From Bdellovibrio sp. 22V (lineage in GTDB: Bacteria > Bdellovibrionota > Bdellovibrionia > Bdellovibrionales > Bdellovibrionaceae), in assembly GCF_030169785.1 (NCBI RefSeq), contig NZ_CP125854.1:2480001-2544000 (forward strand): 64,000 bases of DNA, in the 5' to 3' direction. A program made the position numbers and the translations under genes. Positions 17,871-26,616 of this stretch are shown piece by piece (within the stretch, counting starts at the first letter, position 1; each line of letters opens with the position of its first letter). The notes beneath the pieces are model-generated. The model did not search any database. It was not told the origin of the DNA and was given only the letters and a program-made list of their open reading frames with translations.

Positions 17871-18200
17871 TTAGTTGCGAGAACGGTTGCCGAAACCACC
17901 GCGGCCGCCGCCACGGTTGCCACCACCGAAGCCACCACGATTTTCACGAGGAGCCATTGGTTTAGCTTCGCTAACGTTCATAGCACGACCAGCAAGTTCA
18001 ACGCCGTTCAATTTAGAAATAGCAAGTTGAGCTTCTTCGTCAGTAGACATTTCTACGAAAGCGAAACCTTTGCTGCGACCTGTTTCACGATCAGTTACGA
18101 TACGTGCAGATTCTACGTTACCGTATTGAGCAAAAGCGTCTGCAATTGATTGATCATCCAAAGAGTAGGATAGATTTCCTACGTAAATTTTCTTACCCAT
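17871..18200 (-). CDS. RRM-type RNA-binding protein
   Basis: Start at 18200 with GGAGG upstream. The 109-residue protein is a single RRM: RNP2 is KIYVGNLSY (2-10) and RNP1 is KGFAFVEM; the tail is a short Gly/Arg-rich segment (GGFGGGNRGGGRGGFG). Such small bacterial RRM proteins resemble eukaryotic glycine-rich RNA-binding proteins and are often abundant and cold-responsive. The target RNAs are unknown. It has its own strong terminator, which suggests a monocistronic, well-expressed gene. Confidence 0.93.
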   Translation of the reverse strand: MGKKIYVGNLSYSLDDQSIADAFAQYGNVESARIVTDRETGRSKGFAFVEMSTDEEAQLAISKLNGVELAGRAMNVSEAKPMAPRENRGGFGGGNRGGGRGGFGNRSRN

Positions 18201-18342
18201 TATAACCTCCACTGGCATTTGGGAGCCCTAAGAGGAAACGGGCACCATGCCCTAAGCACTCTACAGAGACTGATTTGAAACTGATTGATAAACCAATTCA
18301 TTCACGTTTCATAGTTAAAAAAAAGTAGGGTCCAGGAAAATA

Positions 18343-18370
18343 TTGACACACATGGACAAAGGTATAGACT
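18343..18370 (+). promoter_or_regulatory. Sigma-70-type promoter of the GST gene
   Basis: TTGACA (18343-18348), a 16-base spacer and TAGACT (18365-18370). The start codon of the GST gene lies about 15 bases after the expected transcription start. Confidence 0.6.
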
Positions 18371-18391
18371 GAGGGTCAAAAGGAGCCCGGA

Positions 18392-19063
18392 ATGACCTAC
18401 CACGTACATAGCGATAAGCCCGTGTTTGAACTCATTATTGGCGATAAAACCTACTCTTCTTGGTCGATGCGGGCATGGCTGGTGGCGGTCCAATCGGGCC
18501 TGCCATTTAAGGAAATTCTTATAAAGCTCGACACCCCTAAAACGGGGCAAAACATAGCAAAATATACAAACTCCGGCAAAGTCCCCGCCCTCAAACACGG
18601 GAAAACCATTGTATGGGATTCCTTAGCTATTGCGGAATACCTCAACGAACTGTCCCCAGAGGCTCAGCTTTGGCCGGCGGATCCTGCCCTTCGCGCATTG
18701 GCTCGCAGTTACTCTGCCGAAGTGCATTCCGGCTTCATGTCCTTGCGCTCGCAACTCAGCATGGATTTGCAATTAAAGTCAGAGGCGCGCCACCTATTGA
18801 GCGGCACCGTGAAAGACATCGAACGCATTCTCTTTATGTGGGAAGGGGCCCTCCAAAAAAGCGAAGGCCCGTATCTTTTCGGTGAGTTCACGATTGCCGA
18901 CGCCTTCTTTGCACCGATCGTTTTCCGCTTCCTCTCTTACGGAGTAAAAATCAAAAACAAAACCGCCCTGAGCTACATGGAAAACATCCAAGAACACCAC
19001 GGCGTTCAATTCTGGCTTGAAGAAGCTCTTGCAGAAAAAAACACAACACCCATCTTTAAATAA
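18392..19063 (+). CDS. Glutathione S-transferase family protein
   Basis: A 223-residue protein with a thioredoxin-like N-terminal domain (ELIIGDKTYSSWSMRAWLVAV, then TNSGKVPALKHGKTIVWDSLAIAEYL, which holds the cis-Pro and the glutathione-contacting D-S pair) and an all-helical C-terminal domain (YLFGEFTIADAFFAPIV). The YSSWSMRAW start resembles YfcF-type enzymes, with Ser as candidate catalytic residue. AAAAGGAG precedes the ATG. It likely conjugates or reduces electrophiles in the cytoplasm; the actual substrate is unknown. Confidence 0.9.
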   Translation: MTYHVHSDKPVFELIIGDKTYSSWSMRAWLVAVQSGLPFKEILIKLDTPKTGQNIAKYTNSGKVPALKHGKTIVWDSLAIAEYLNELSPEAQLWPADPALRALARSYSAEVHSGFMSLRSQLSMDLQLKSEARHLLSGTVKDIERILFMWEGALQKSEGPYLFGEFTIADAFFAPIVFRFLSYGVKIKNKTALSYMENIQEHHGVQFWLEEALAEKNTTPIFK

Positions 19064-19068
19064 GAAAA

Positions 19069-19136
19069 GTGCCCGGTGATTTTTTTACGTCTACAGCGCA
19101 TTTAACGCTGCGTGGACGCATAAAAGCACCGTGCAC
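19069..19136. terminator. Compound hairpin between convergent genes
   Basis: An outer stem (GTGCCCGGTG with CACCGTGCAC, one mismatch) encloses an inner imperfect stem (CGTCTACAGCG with CGCTGCGTGGACG). CTTTTTTTAG follows on the plus strand, so it can terminate the GST transcript; it directly abuts the end of the permease gene. Confidence 0.6.
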
Positions 19137-19141
19137 CTTTT

Positions 19142-20407
19142 TTAGAGTCTTACGGAGAGGCCGTCTTTGAGTGCGAGTTTTTGCGCGCGCAGTGCGGGGA
19201 TAAGGCCGATGATTGTTCCGCCGACAAAGGTCACAAGCACGTAGATCAGTTCGCGCGATGTGAAAAGCGGGCCTTGCAAGTAAAGACCGAATTCCATTTC
19301 AATCCATGGGCGCAGAATCAGCGCCAAAGCCCACGACAAGAAAATGCCAAGAAGGATGCCCGCTCCGGTCAAGACCGCAGACTCAAAAACCAAGAGTCCC
19401 ACGATTTGCCCGGACTTCGCGCCAACAGCGCGCAGAATCGCCATCTCACGGCGGCGCTCGTTCAATGTTGTTGTTAAAGCGATCAGCATCGCCATAAATC
19501 CAACGACAACAACCATCCAAGAAATAATACGCAGAACGTTTTCAACATAAGAAAGGTTTTGCCACAACTCACTTAAGGTCACACCGGGAATGATCGCAAG
19601 AAGCGGTTCCTCTTTGTAGGTGTTGATGTCTCTTTGCAGTTTCAAAGTTTCAATACGCGACTTCGTGCCGATAAAGAACGAAGTGATCGTGTGAATCTGT
19701 AAACTGTCTTTGTTAATCTTATCGAAAGGAATGGCTTTATCCGCTGTAGGTGCCGCCCCTTCCTGCCAATCGATGTGCAAGGCTTCCATTCCTTCTAAAG
19801 AAAGATAAAGAGCACGGTCCAATGGCGTCCCCGTCGGCTTCATGATCCCGGAGACGACAAATGGTTTGTCATCATGTTGTTGCACACCCTCACCCCGAGT
19901 CACGCCGTGAGAAACAACAATGCGATCTCCCAAACGATAATTCAAGGTGCGTGCAACATCGGCGCCGATCACAACATCCCAAAGACGTTGAAACTCGACA
20001 CCTTGTGCAAGCTCGACTTTACGGTCGCCACGGAAATGATAGTGCTTAAAGAAATCATTATTCGTACCCACCACGCGAAACCCGCGGTGACCATCCCCCA
20101 AAGAATACGGAATCGTCCAGGCAATGGCCGGATGTTTTTTAATGTCCTGATAGCTCTCATAGGAAACATTGTGAGTCGCATTTCCCATATTGAAAACTGT
20201 ATAAAGAATCAGTTGCAATGGACCACTGCGCGCACCAACAATCAAATCCGTTTTGCTGATTGTTTGCGTGAAGCCTTCTTCCGCAGCTCGTTTGGCTCTT
20301 TCCACCGAGAACAATAAAGCCACGCTCAGAGCAATAGAAATAACCGTCAATGCCGTGGCAAAAGCGCGATTCTTCAAAGACTTCAGGGCCAATTTTAAGA
20401 AGATCAT
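19142..20407 (-). CDS. ABC transporter permease, FtsX/MacB/LolE type
   Basis: ATG at 20407 overlaps the stop of the ATPase gene (TGATG), so translation is coupled. The 421-residue protein has the four-helix plan of this group: one helix at the N-terminus (about 15-40), a large periplasmic domain (40-280) and three helices near the C-terminus (about 285-315, 335-365, 385-405), with NERRREMAILRAVGAKSGQI typical of FtsX domains. With the ATPase and the DUF2796 and DUF3299 proteins it forms a set like the ZrgABCDE zinc uptake genes described in Vibrio cholerae. Such permeases usually do mechanical work on a periplasmic partner rather than pass a substrate. Confidence 0.85.
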   Translation of the reverse strand: MIFLKLALKSLKNRAFATALTVISIALSVALLFSVERAKRAAEEGFTQTISKTDLIVGARSGPLQLILYTVFNMGNATHNVSYESYQDIKKHPAIAWTIPYSLGDGHRGFRVVGTNNDFFKHYHFRGDRKVELAQGVEFQRLWDVVIGADVARTLNYRLGDRIVVSHGVTRGEGVQQHDDKPFVVSGIMKPTGTPLDRALYLSLEGMEALHIDWQEGAAPTADKAIPFDKINKDSLQIHTITSFFIGTKSRIETLKLQRDINTYKEEPLLAIIPGVTLSELWQNLSYVENVLRIISWMVVVVGFMAMLIALTTTLNERRREMAILRAVGAKSGQIVGLLVFESAVLTGAGILLGIFLSWALALILRPWIEMEFGLYLQGPLFTSRELIYVLVTFVGGTIIGLIPALRAQKLALKDGLSVRL

Positions 20408-21102
20408 CACACAACCTTGTTAATAGAGTTCAACGAGATGGAACGAGTGAAAAGTTTTTCAATGCTGCGATCATGTGAGACGAAGATAACGGTCGTCCCG
20501 TAGAGCTCCGCCAATTCAAACAGAAGTTTCAAAAATTTTTCGCGGTGATCAGCGTCTAACGCTGAGGTCGGTTCATCCGCCAAAAGCAGATCCGGTTTTC
20601 CCAACAACGCACGAGCCACAGCGACACGCTGTTGCTGCCCGACGCTCAGTTCAGTCACTTTTTTATCGAGAAGCTCGGCAATACCAAGATTCCCGCACAG
20701 GGCGCGCACCACCATCTCGGTATCTACCGTCGTACCCAAACGCGCTTTGCGTGCAGGACTTAAATACAACGGCAATTCGATGTTTTCACGCACGGACAGA
20801 TAAGGAATCAAATTAAAGCTTTGAAACACATAGCCCATGTGTTCCGCCCGGAACGCATCACGCTCCGGAGCACTCATTGTCATCAAATCACGACCTAAAA
20901 TTTTCAAACTGCCTTTGCTCGGTTGAAGAACACCGGAAAGGAGTTCAAGAAGCGTCGTTTTACCGGCACCACTTGGCCCAAAGAGGAACAACTCCTCGCC
21001 CTTTTTCACCGAAAACTCGGAAATCTCAAGAGTGGGAGTCGTTTGATTAGGATAAGTGAACTGCAGATCGCGAATCTCGACAAGAGGACTATTTGAGTTC
21101 AA
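20407..21102 (-). CDS. ABC transporter ATPase, LolD/MacB type
   Basis: A 231-residue nucleotide-binding subunit with Walker A GPSGAGKTT, Q-loop region YVFQSFNLIPYLSV, signature LSVGQQQRVAVARAL, Walker B DLLLADEPTSALD and the H-loop FVSHD. Family and neighbours pair it with the FtsX-type permease that starts at its stop codon. It overlaps the DUF2796 gene end by 14 bases, so the three are one operon. Confidence 0.93.
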   Translation of the reverse strand: MNSNSPLVEIRDLQFTYPNQTTPTLEISEFSVKKGEELFLFGPSGAGKTTLLELLSGVLQPSKGSLKILGRDLMTMSAPERDAFRAEHMGYVFQSFNLIPYLSVRENIELPLYLSPARKARLGTTVDTEMVVRALCGNLGIAELLDKKVTELSVGQQQRVAVARALLGKPDLLLADEPTSALDADHREKFLKLLFELAELYGTTVIFVSHDRSIEKLFTRSISLNSINKVV

Positions 21103-21571
21103 GACTGTCTCCGTTCTTCAGTACTTGCACTGATTTTTGAACGCCGTCAGCAATGACATCGACTTGAACTTTTTTAAGATGCGGAAACACTTTTTGGATA
21201 TTGAAAGTCATCGTGCTGCCCGCAGGCGCCTGTTCACAACTGATATTGAACTCCGCTTCGATATCAGCATGTTTCGTTTCTTGATTCACTTCGAAGATTT
21301 CTTTTTTGATTTCGCACTTCAACGAAGGATCAAAAGAAACCATCTCGGAAATTTTCTCTTCCAGCTTCAATAAAGCCGCATCCTTTTTTTGTTTGTCTTT
21401 TTTTGAAGTGGCTTGATGCTCAAATCCCATGATGGAATTCGCCGGCGCATGCAATTCGATTTTTCCTTTTTTACCATCGATACCGATGCTCATGTGACCT
21501 TCACCATGAACATGGGCTCCGTGCTCGCGTGCCGCCAGGGCCATCATCGAAAAGAGAAGAACTTTTAACAT
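21089..21571 (-). CDS. DUF2796 / ZrgA-like periplasmic metal-binding protein
   Basis: A 160-residue exported protein; the signal peptide is followed at once by a His-rich mature N-terminus (REHGAHVHGEGHMSIG) typical of DUF2796 proteins. ZrgA of Vibrio cholerae, which belongs to this family, takes part in zinc uptake. The Lys/Asp-rich middle and two cysteines (near LKCEIKK and NISCEQ) fit the family. It lies between the DUF3299 and ABC genes. Binding of Zn2+ is inferred from the His cluster and the family. Confidence 0.8.
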   Translation of the reverse strand: MLKVLLFSMMALAAREHGAHVHGEGHMSIGIDGKKGKIELHAPANSIMGFEHQATSKKDKQKKDAALLKLEEKISEMVSFDPSLKCEIKKEIFEVNQETKHADIEAEFNISCEQAPAGSTMTFNIQKVFPHLKKVQVDVIADGVQKSVQVLKNGDSLELK

Positions 21572-21589
21572 AAGTACCTCCTTGAAAAT

Positions 21590-22048
21590 TTATTTGTACG
21601 GCTCCACGACTTCACCAACGAGCTCAAACGAAGCATCACCGTACATCGACTTTTTAGTGACTAAATTTAAAGTGCCATGCACCCAGATCGGTCCCACCGC
21701 GACTTCCGTCCCCTTGCGCATCTTCACATACACCATTTGATTCGGCGGCGGAGGAGGAACGTGAATGCAAGCCTGCGGGCTCGGCACTAGGAGGAACTCA
21801 ACTACATCGCGTTGATTATCCTCCAACGGGACCATAAAGCCGGGAATTTTCACTGCCTGGCCATTGAGAGCTTTTAATTCGGAAGAAGAACTGCCGGTAA
21901 TGTAGTCCATTTCGCCAAGAAGACGCCAATCGACCTCTACACCATTCAGGGAAGCCGCGCCACGGGACCCCACGACTTGATAGATCACCGCACCCGCGAT
22001 GGCCGCCATAATAAAAACACCTGCAAGGACCCACTTCTTCATATCCAT
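21590..22048 (-). CDS. DUF3299 protein of the zrg-like operon
   Basis: I set the start at 22048 (MDMKKWVLAG); the long frame upstream runs antisense through hisS and is not real. The 152-residue protein has an N-terminal membrane anchor (about 5-25) and the DUF3299 core: KIPGFMVPLE, FLLVPSPQACIHVPPPPPNQMVYV and WVHGTLNL. The CIHVPPPPPNQ segment is the family signature. DUF3299, DUF2796 and MacB-like ABC genes occur together in several Proteobacteria. It is the first gene of the operon, 99 bases from the divergent hisS. Confidence 0.8.
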   Translation of the reverse strand: MDMKKWVLAGVFIMAAIAGAVIYQVVGSRGAASLNGVEVDWRLLGEMDYITGSSSSELKALNGQAVKIPGFMVPLEDNQRDVVEFLLVPSPQACIHVPPPPPNQMVYVKMRKGTEVAVGPIWVHGTLNLVTKKSMYGDASFELVGEVVEPYK

Positions 22049-22147
22049 AAATCTATTAAAGATCGGCCCCCTCTTAATTGCAATAGCTTTGCGCACTGCC
22101 CGGCGCTCTGATATAAAGGAAATTCCTGATAAGAGTGAGGCCGAAAT

Positions 22148-23398
22148 ATGAGCAATAAAATCCAGAGAGTGCGCGGCACCCGTGATCTTCTTCCCGAGGA
22201 CAGCATTGTCTTCCGTTTTGTCGAAGAATCTGCCTACGAAAAGGCTCTTTTGTACGGTTACGGCGAGATTGAAACTCCTATTTTCGAATTTTCTGACGTT
22301 TTTCATCGCACTTTGGGCGAAACTTCCGACGTTGTGAATAAAGAGACTTATGATTTTACAGATCGCGGCGGAGAAAAACTCACATTGAGACCCGAAGGGA
22401 CTGCGGGAGTTGCACGCGCTTTTATCTCTGAAGGCATGATGCAGAACCTGCCATTGAAGTTTTATTATTCCGGTCCCATGTTTCGTTATGAGCGACCACA
22501 AAAAGGTCGATATCGTCAATTTTACCAATTGGGCGCAGAGTGTTTAGGTTATGACTCTCCTCTTGCGGACGTCGAATGCATCGCACTTGCGTGGGATCTC
22601 CTACAAAAGATCGGTATTTCCGCAGAGTGTACGTTGGAAATCAACACTTTGGGAGACAGCGAAAGCCGCGCCGCTTATCGCGACGCTCTTGTTCAATATT
22701 TTACCACTCACCAAGAGCAGCTTTCTGCGGATAGCAAAATGCGCTTGGAAAAAAATCCGCTGCGCATTTTGGATTCCAAAGACGAAGGCGACAAAAAATT
22801 AAACGAAAACGCGCCGAAGCTTGAACAATACTTGAATGAAACGTCACAGACTTTCTTCAAGAAAGTTTTAGCTGGCATCGAGAGTTTGGGAATTCCTTAT
22901 AAAGTAAATTCTCATCTCGTGCGCGGCTTAGATTATTACTGTCACACCGTTTTTGAGTTCACGACATCGAAACTCGGCGCACAAGGCACTGTTCTTGCCG
23001 GCGGTCGCTACGATGGTTTGATTGAAACAATGGGCGGCCCGAAAACTCCCGGAGTCGGCTGGGCTGCGGGCATCGACCGTCTTGCCGATTTGACTCCGAA
23101 AGAACTCGCGAACAAAAAAGAAGTTTTGATCGCGGTGATTGGCGCTGACGATCAGGGCGAAGACGAAAGTGTGAAAGTGGCCCACGAAATTCGCGCCCGC
23201 GGCTTAAAGGCAGAAAATTTCTTGTCAGGAAAAATGGGCAAGAAAATGCAAAAAGCCAATAAAGTCGGCGCGCACTACGCTCTTATTTTGGGCGGCAACG
23301 AAGTCGCAAACAAAACTGTGACGGTGAAGAACTTCTCTTCTGGAGAGCAGTTCGAGATCAGCCGCGAAAATCTGAAGACCTTCGATTTCAAAATTTAA
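22148..23398 (+). CDS. hisS: Histidyl-tRNA synthetase
   Basis: A 416-residue class II synthetase. Motif 2 is in [20 protein letters not shown], the histidine-binding segment is [12 protein letters not shown], motif 3 is [12 protein letters not shown], and the C-terminal anticodon-binding domain follows (from about 325). GTGAGG precedes the ATG. It charges tRNA-His with histidine. Length and motifs are normal. A terminator follows closely. Confidence 0.97.
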   Translation: MSNKIQRVRGTRDLLPEDSIVFRFVEESAYEKALLYGYGEIETPIFEFSDVFHRTLGETSDVVNKETYDFTDRGGEKLTLRPEGTAGVARAFISEGMMQNLPLKFYYSGPMFRYERPQKGRYRQFYQLGAECLGYDSPLADVECIALAWDLLQKIGISAECTLEINTLGDSESRAAYRDALVQYFTTHQEQLSADSKMRLEKNPLRILDSKDEGDKKLNENAPKLEQYLNETSQTFFKKVLAGIESLGIPYKVNSHLVRGLDYYCHTVFEFTTSKLGAQGTVLAGGRYDGLIETMGGPKTPGVGWAAGIDRLADLTPKELANKKEVLIAVIGADDQGEDESVKVAHEIRARGLKAENFLSGKMGKKMQKANKVGAHYALILGGNEVANKTVTVKNFSSGEQFEISRENLKTFDFKI

Positions 23399-23405
23399 AA
23401 AATCA

Positions 23406-23429
23406 AAAGGGCTCGGTGACGGGCCCTTT
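23406..23429 (+). terminator. Intrinsic terminator after hisS
   Basis: AAAGGGC and GCCCTTT form a stem around a 10-base loop, followed by GTTTTTTC. It lies eight bases after the stop codon of hisS. The 200 bases after it, up to the peptidase gene, hold no gene that I can see. Confidence 0.8.
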
Positions 23430-23635
23430 GTTTTTTCAGCGTTTAACACTTGGCCAAAGTCTAAAACATTAAACTTCTCGCCGTTTTTGCAGATCTGTTT
23501 TGTCAAAAAAATATGTCGATCTTTCAAACGCAAAAGCGCTATTGTCTCCTCGCATTCGGATTTGTTGCCAGAATTCATCTAGGGAACTTTGCAGTTTGTC
23601 TTCTAATATATTTAAAAAAATTAGGAGAATCTTGA

Positions 23636-25468
23636 ATGAAGAATTATTTAAAACCTGTCGGAGTCGCGATTTCTCTGACACTAAGTCTGTACGTTTCTCC
23701 TTCCATCGCGCAAGTTACCTTCGAACGTCCAGGTCTTAAAGAGATGACGAAGGAAGAAAATCAAAAACTGCACAAAAGAAAAATCAAAAAGGTTCGTCCC
23801 AATCGTTTGGGTGTTGAGCGTGTGAACAAAGAACGTCGCGCGCGCGGCGAAGCTCCGATCGCGGAGAATCCTTCTTTGCCTGAATTAGAAGTGGAAGAAA
23901 CCAATGGAGCTACATCTTCCGGAGACATGGCGCAAGCTACTTTAGGCTCAGCTCCTGCGCAAGTGGACAACTCCAATCTTCCCGCCTTTCCTGCGATTGC
24001 CAATCAAGGCTCGATCGGCTCTTGCGTCGGTTTCGCGTCGACTTACTATATGATGAGCCACGAAGTGTGTCTGACATTGGGCTGTGACAACAAGACACAA
24101 AGAGCCCGCGTTTACTCTCCGAAGTGGACTTACAATATGATCAACGGTGGCGTCGACAACGGTTCGGCTTTCTCTGACGCTTTTGCCGTACAGGAAAAAC
24201 ATGGCGCCGCTTTGATGACGGACTTTCCCTACGATGCCGATGTGCGCGGATGGGATATGAATTCAGAGCACTGGAAGCGCGCGATCAATTCGCGTTTGAA
24301 ACCTAATACCTATATGGTCATCAACACCGACGCGGGAATGGCGAACGTAAAGCAGTTCCTTGCCAACGGTCACGTGGTTGTTGTCGGAACTTATATTAAC
24401 AGCTGGGTCTTCCGTAGCGTTCAAGCGAATCCGCTTGTGGGTTCAAATCCATTCGTGGGTCAATACATTGCCACTCACTTGAATGGAAAAATCGCAGGAC
24501 ATGCGATGACGATTGTCGGTTATGACGACAACATTTGGGTCGACATCAACAACAACGGAGCCGTCGAAAGCCAAGAGCTGGGTGCGTTTAAATTCGCAAA
24601 CTCTTTTGGCACAGGCTGGGGAAATCAAGGCTATGCGTGGGCTTCTTATGATGCTTTCCGTGCGACGTCGACAGTTCCTAACTTTGCTCCAACAGGTCGT
24701 GTCCAACTGACTCAAAGCGGTTATTCATTCAATCAAATTTACACGCCTTATACGCCGAAACTTTTGGCACAAGTGAATATGTCACATGCTCTGCGCTCGC
24801 AAATGGCGTTGACGTTCGGTTCTTCCGCGAACACGGCAAGCACTCCTTCACTAACGTGGACTCCGTTTGCTTTCGTGAACCGTGGTGGCGGATATGCGTT
24901 TGATGGAACTACGGTTGAAAAAGCGGGCTCCTTCTACTTCGATATTTCTTCTTTGGCTGCTTCGGATATCAACACGCAGAAGTTTTATCTGACGTTGAAA
25001 GATTCCACTGCGGGATCTGCATTGACGACGTCCGCATTTAATATCGTGAATCCAAGCGTAGGAAACACCCTGCTTTCCGCTCCTGGAGTTCCGGTCGCGG
25101 TCGATGCGACATCCCGAATTCTCGTGGCGGGTACAACACCCGCGCCAACGCCGACACCCACACCAACTCCGGTGCCGTCCGTTGATACAACAGCGCCAAG
25201 TGTGCCGCAGAACTTCTCTGCCAACTTGCGCACGATTCGCGGTGGTAAAGCTGCGCGCGTAAATCTGGCGTGGAGCGCTTCCAGCGATAACGTCGGTGTT
25301 CATAAATACTACATCTATCGCAACGGTGTGAAGTATGCGGAAACAACGTACTTGAACTACACAGACAACAACATTGCCCGAGGAGTGACATACACTTACC
25401 AAGTAGCTGCTGTCGATGCCGCAGGAAACATCTCAGCGAAATCGGTATCGATCTCGCGAGTCTGGTAA
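23636..25468 (+). CDS. Secreted papain-like (C1) cysteine peptidase with Fn3 domain
   Basis: A 610-residue exported protein: signal peptide (1-25), a basic pro-like segment (30-75), a C1 peptidase domain (about 110-345), a beta-rich domain (345-490), a PTPTPTP linker and a C-terminal Fn3 domain (about 515-610). Catalytic residues are visible: Q124 and C130 (NQGSIGSCVGFAS), H289 (AGHAMTIVGYDD) and N322 (FANSFGTGWG). Between His and Asn there is an EF-hand-like loop D303-I-N-N-N-G-A-V-E-S-Q-E314, which fits calcium binding. AGGAG precedes the ATG. It could digest prey or environmental protein. ppk2 follows after 32 bases without a terminator. Confidence 0.92.
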   Translation: MKNYLKPVGVAISLTLSLYVSPSIAQVTFERPGLKEMTKEENQKLHKRKIKKVRPNRLGVERVNKERRARGEAPIAENPSLPELEVEETNGATSSGDMAQATLGSAPAQVDNSNLPAFPAIANQGSIGSCVGFASTYYMMSHEVCLTLGCDNKTQRARVYSPKWTYNMINGGVDNGSAFSDAFAVQEKHGAALMTDFPYDADVRGWDMNSEHWKRAINSRLKPNTYMVINTDAGMANVKQFLANGHVVVVGTYINSWVFRSVQANPLVGSNPFVGQYIATHLNGKIAGHAMTIVGYDDNIWVDINNNGAVESQELGAFKFANSFGTGWGNQGYAWASYDAFRATSTVPNFAPTGRVQLTQSGYSFNQIYTPYTPKLLAQVNMSHALRSQMALTFGSSANTASTPSLTWTPFAFVNRGGGYAFDGTTVEKAGSFYFDISSLAASDINTQKFYLTLKDSTAGSALTTSAFNIVNPSVGNTLLSAPGVPVAVDATSRILVAGTTPAPTPTPTPTPVPSVDTTAPSVPQNFSANLRTIRGGKAARVNLAWSASSDNVGVHKYYIYRNGVKYAETTYLNYTDNNIARGVTYTYQVAAVDAAGNISAKSVSISRVW

Positions 25469-25500
25469 AAAAAACTTCTCAACAAAGAAAAGAGGAGAGC

Positions 25501-26337
25501 ATGGCCAAGGAAAAAGATTTCTTCTTAGGTAAAAAGAGCCTCTCCTCTTTTCCCACTCACGGCGATCATTTCGTGCATCTTCGCAACAGCGAGTTGGAAG
25601 AAAAAACGAACCGCCTGGGTGACAAGCTTGCGGATCTTCAGGAAGTTATTTTTGCCGAACGCAAGCATAAGATACTCATCGTCTTACAAGGCCTTGATAC
25701 CTCTGGAAAGGATGGAACCGTAAAACATGTTTTCGGTACGACGAATCCCCAGGGGGTCAAGGTCGTCTCATTCAAAACGCCGACGGATCTTGAAATGTCT
25801 TACGACTATCTTTGGCGAATCCACCAAAATGTTCCCGCGAAAGGCGAACTGGTGATTTTCAATCGCAGTCACTATGAAGACTATGTTGTGCCAAGAGTTC
25901 ACAAAACATTACCTTCAGACATGACCAAACAACGCCTCAAAGACATTCGCGGCTTTGAACGCATGCTCATAGACGAGGGAACCGTCCTGCTAAAATTCTT
26001 CCTGCACATCAGTTTGAATGAACAAGCGCATCGTTTACAACAGCGCCTCGACAACCCTAATAAACACTGGAAATTTTCTTTAAGCGATCTCACCGAACGC
26101 AGATACTGGGACAAGTATCACGACGCCTACGAAGAAGCGATCACCGCCACCCACACCGAAGAATGCCCGTGGTTCATCATCCCTGCCGATAACAAGCGCC
26201 TGCGCAACTACATCATCTCCAAAATCCTGGTCAAACGCCTCGAATCCCTCAACCCCAAACTCCCCGAATTCGACCCAAAACTCATCAAACAACTAAAATC
26301 CGAAGCCAACCGAGTCCTCGGCACCGCCAACAAATAG
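25501..26337 (+). CDS. ppk2: Polyphosphate kinase 2 (polyphosphate:nucleotide phosphotransferase)
   Basis: A 278-residue single-domain PPK2. Walker A is LQGLDTSGKDGTVKH, the lid/Walker B region is VIFNRSHYEDYVVPRVH, and WKFSLSDLTERRYWDKYHDAYEEAI is typical. These enzymes move phosphate between polyphosphate and nucleotides, often ADP or AMP. The substrate class is not decided by sight. AAGAGGAGAG precedes the ATG. Its last 120 bases are strikingly C-rich and G-poor (by hand 44 C and 14 G), and no intrinsic terminator follows. Confidence 0.93.
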   Translation: MAKEKDFFLGKKSLSSFPTHGDHFVHLRNSELEEKTNRLGDKLADLQEVIFAERKHKILIVLQGLDTSGKDGTVKHVFGTTNPQGVKVVSFKTPTDLEMSYDYLWRIHQNVPAKGELVIFNRSHYEDYVVPRVHKTLPSDMTKQRLKDIRGFERMLIDEGTVLLKFFLHISLNEQAHRLQQRLDNPNKHWKFSLSDLTERRYWDKYHDAYEEAITATHTEECPWFIIPADNKRLRNYIISKILVKRLESLNPKLPEFDPKLIKQLKSEANRVLGTANK

Positions 26338-26458
26338 AAATATCAAGACACCTTTAAACAAAGAAAAGCCTGCAAAGCACAGCATCTATCAGTTGAGTTA
26401 AAGTCTTCTCTGATGCGAAAGCATTTCATCAATTGAATTGAAATTTTCTTTAACGCAA

Positions 26459-26598
26459 TTTTGGAGTTCAGAAGCGGCTTTGATGACCGAGTGAGACCTT
26501 CGCGGGGCCTGGATGGCCCCCTGCCTAAGGCAGGAGCGACAAGGGCAGGAGGCCCGGGTCGAACGAAGCGTCAGCAAAGACGCTTCTGAACTCCAAAA
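26459..26598. repeat. 140-base long inverted-repeat element after lgt
   Basis: The outer arms, 26459-26488 and 26569-26598, match at 27 of 30 positions; the outer 18 (TTTTGGAGTTCAGAAGCG) match perfectly. Inside are GGCC-TGGAT-GGCC and CCTGCC-TAA-GGCAGG hairpins. The element fills the space between convergent ppk2 and lgt, 18 bases from the lgt stop. No U-run follows. It may be a mobile palindromic repeat, a structured 3' end, or a Rho-linked terminator. Confidence 0.75.
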
Positions 26599-26616
26599 CC
26601 TCGCGCTTACAAGAAA

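Noticed and set aside
22049-22528. Long minus-strand frame upstream of the DUF3299 gene
   Set aside because: It runs antisense through hisS, lacks a ribosome site, and protein-like sequence begins only at 22048.
25128-25175. CC/AC-rich repeat in the peptidase gene, considered for a CRISPR or VNTR
   Set aside because: It encodes the short Pro/Thr linker and has no spacer structure.
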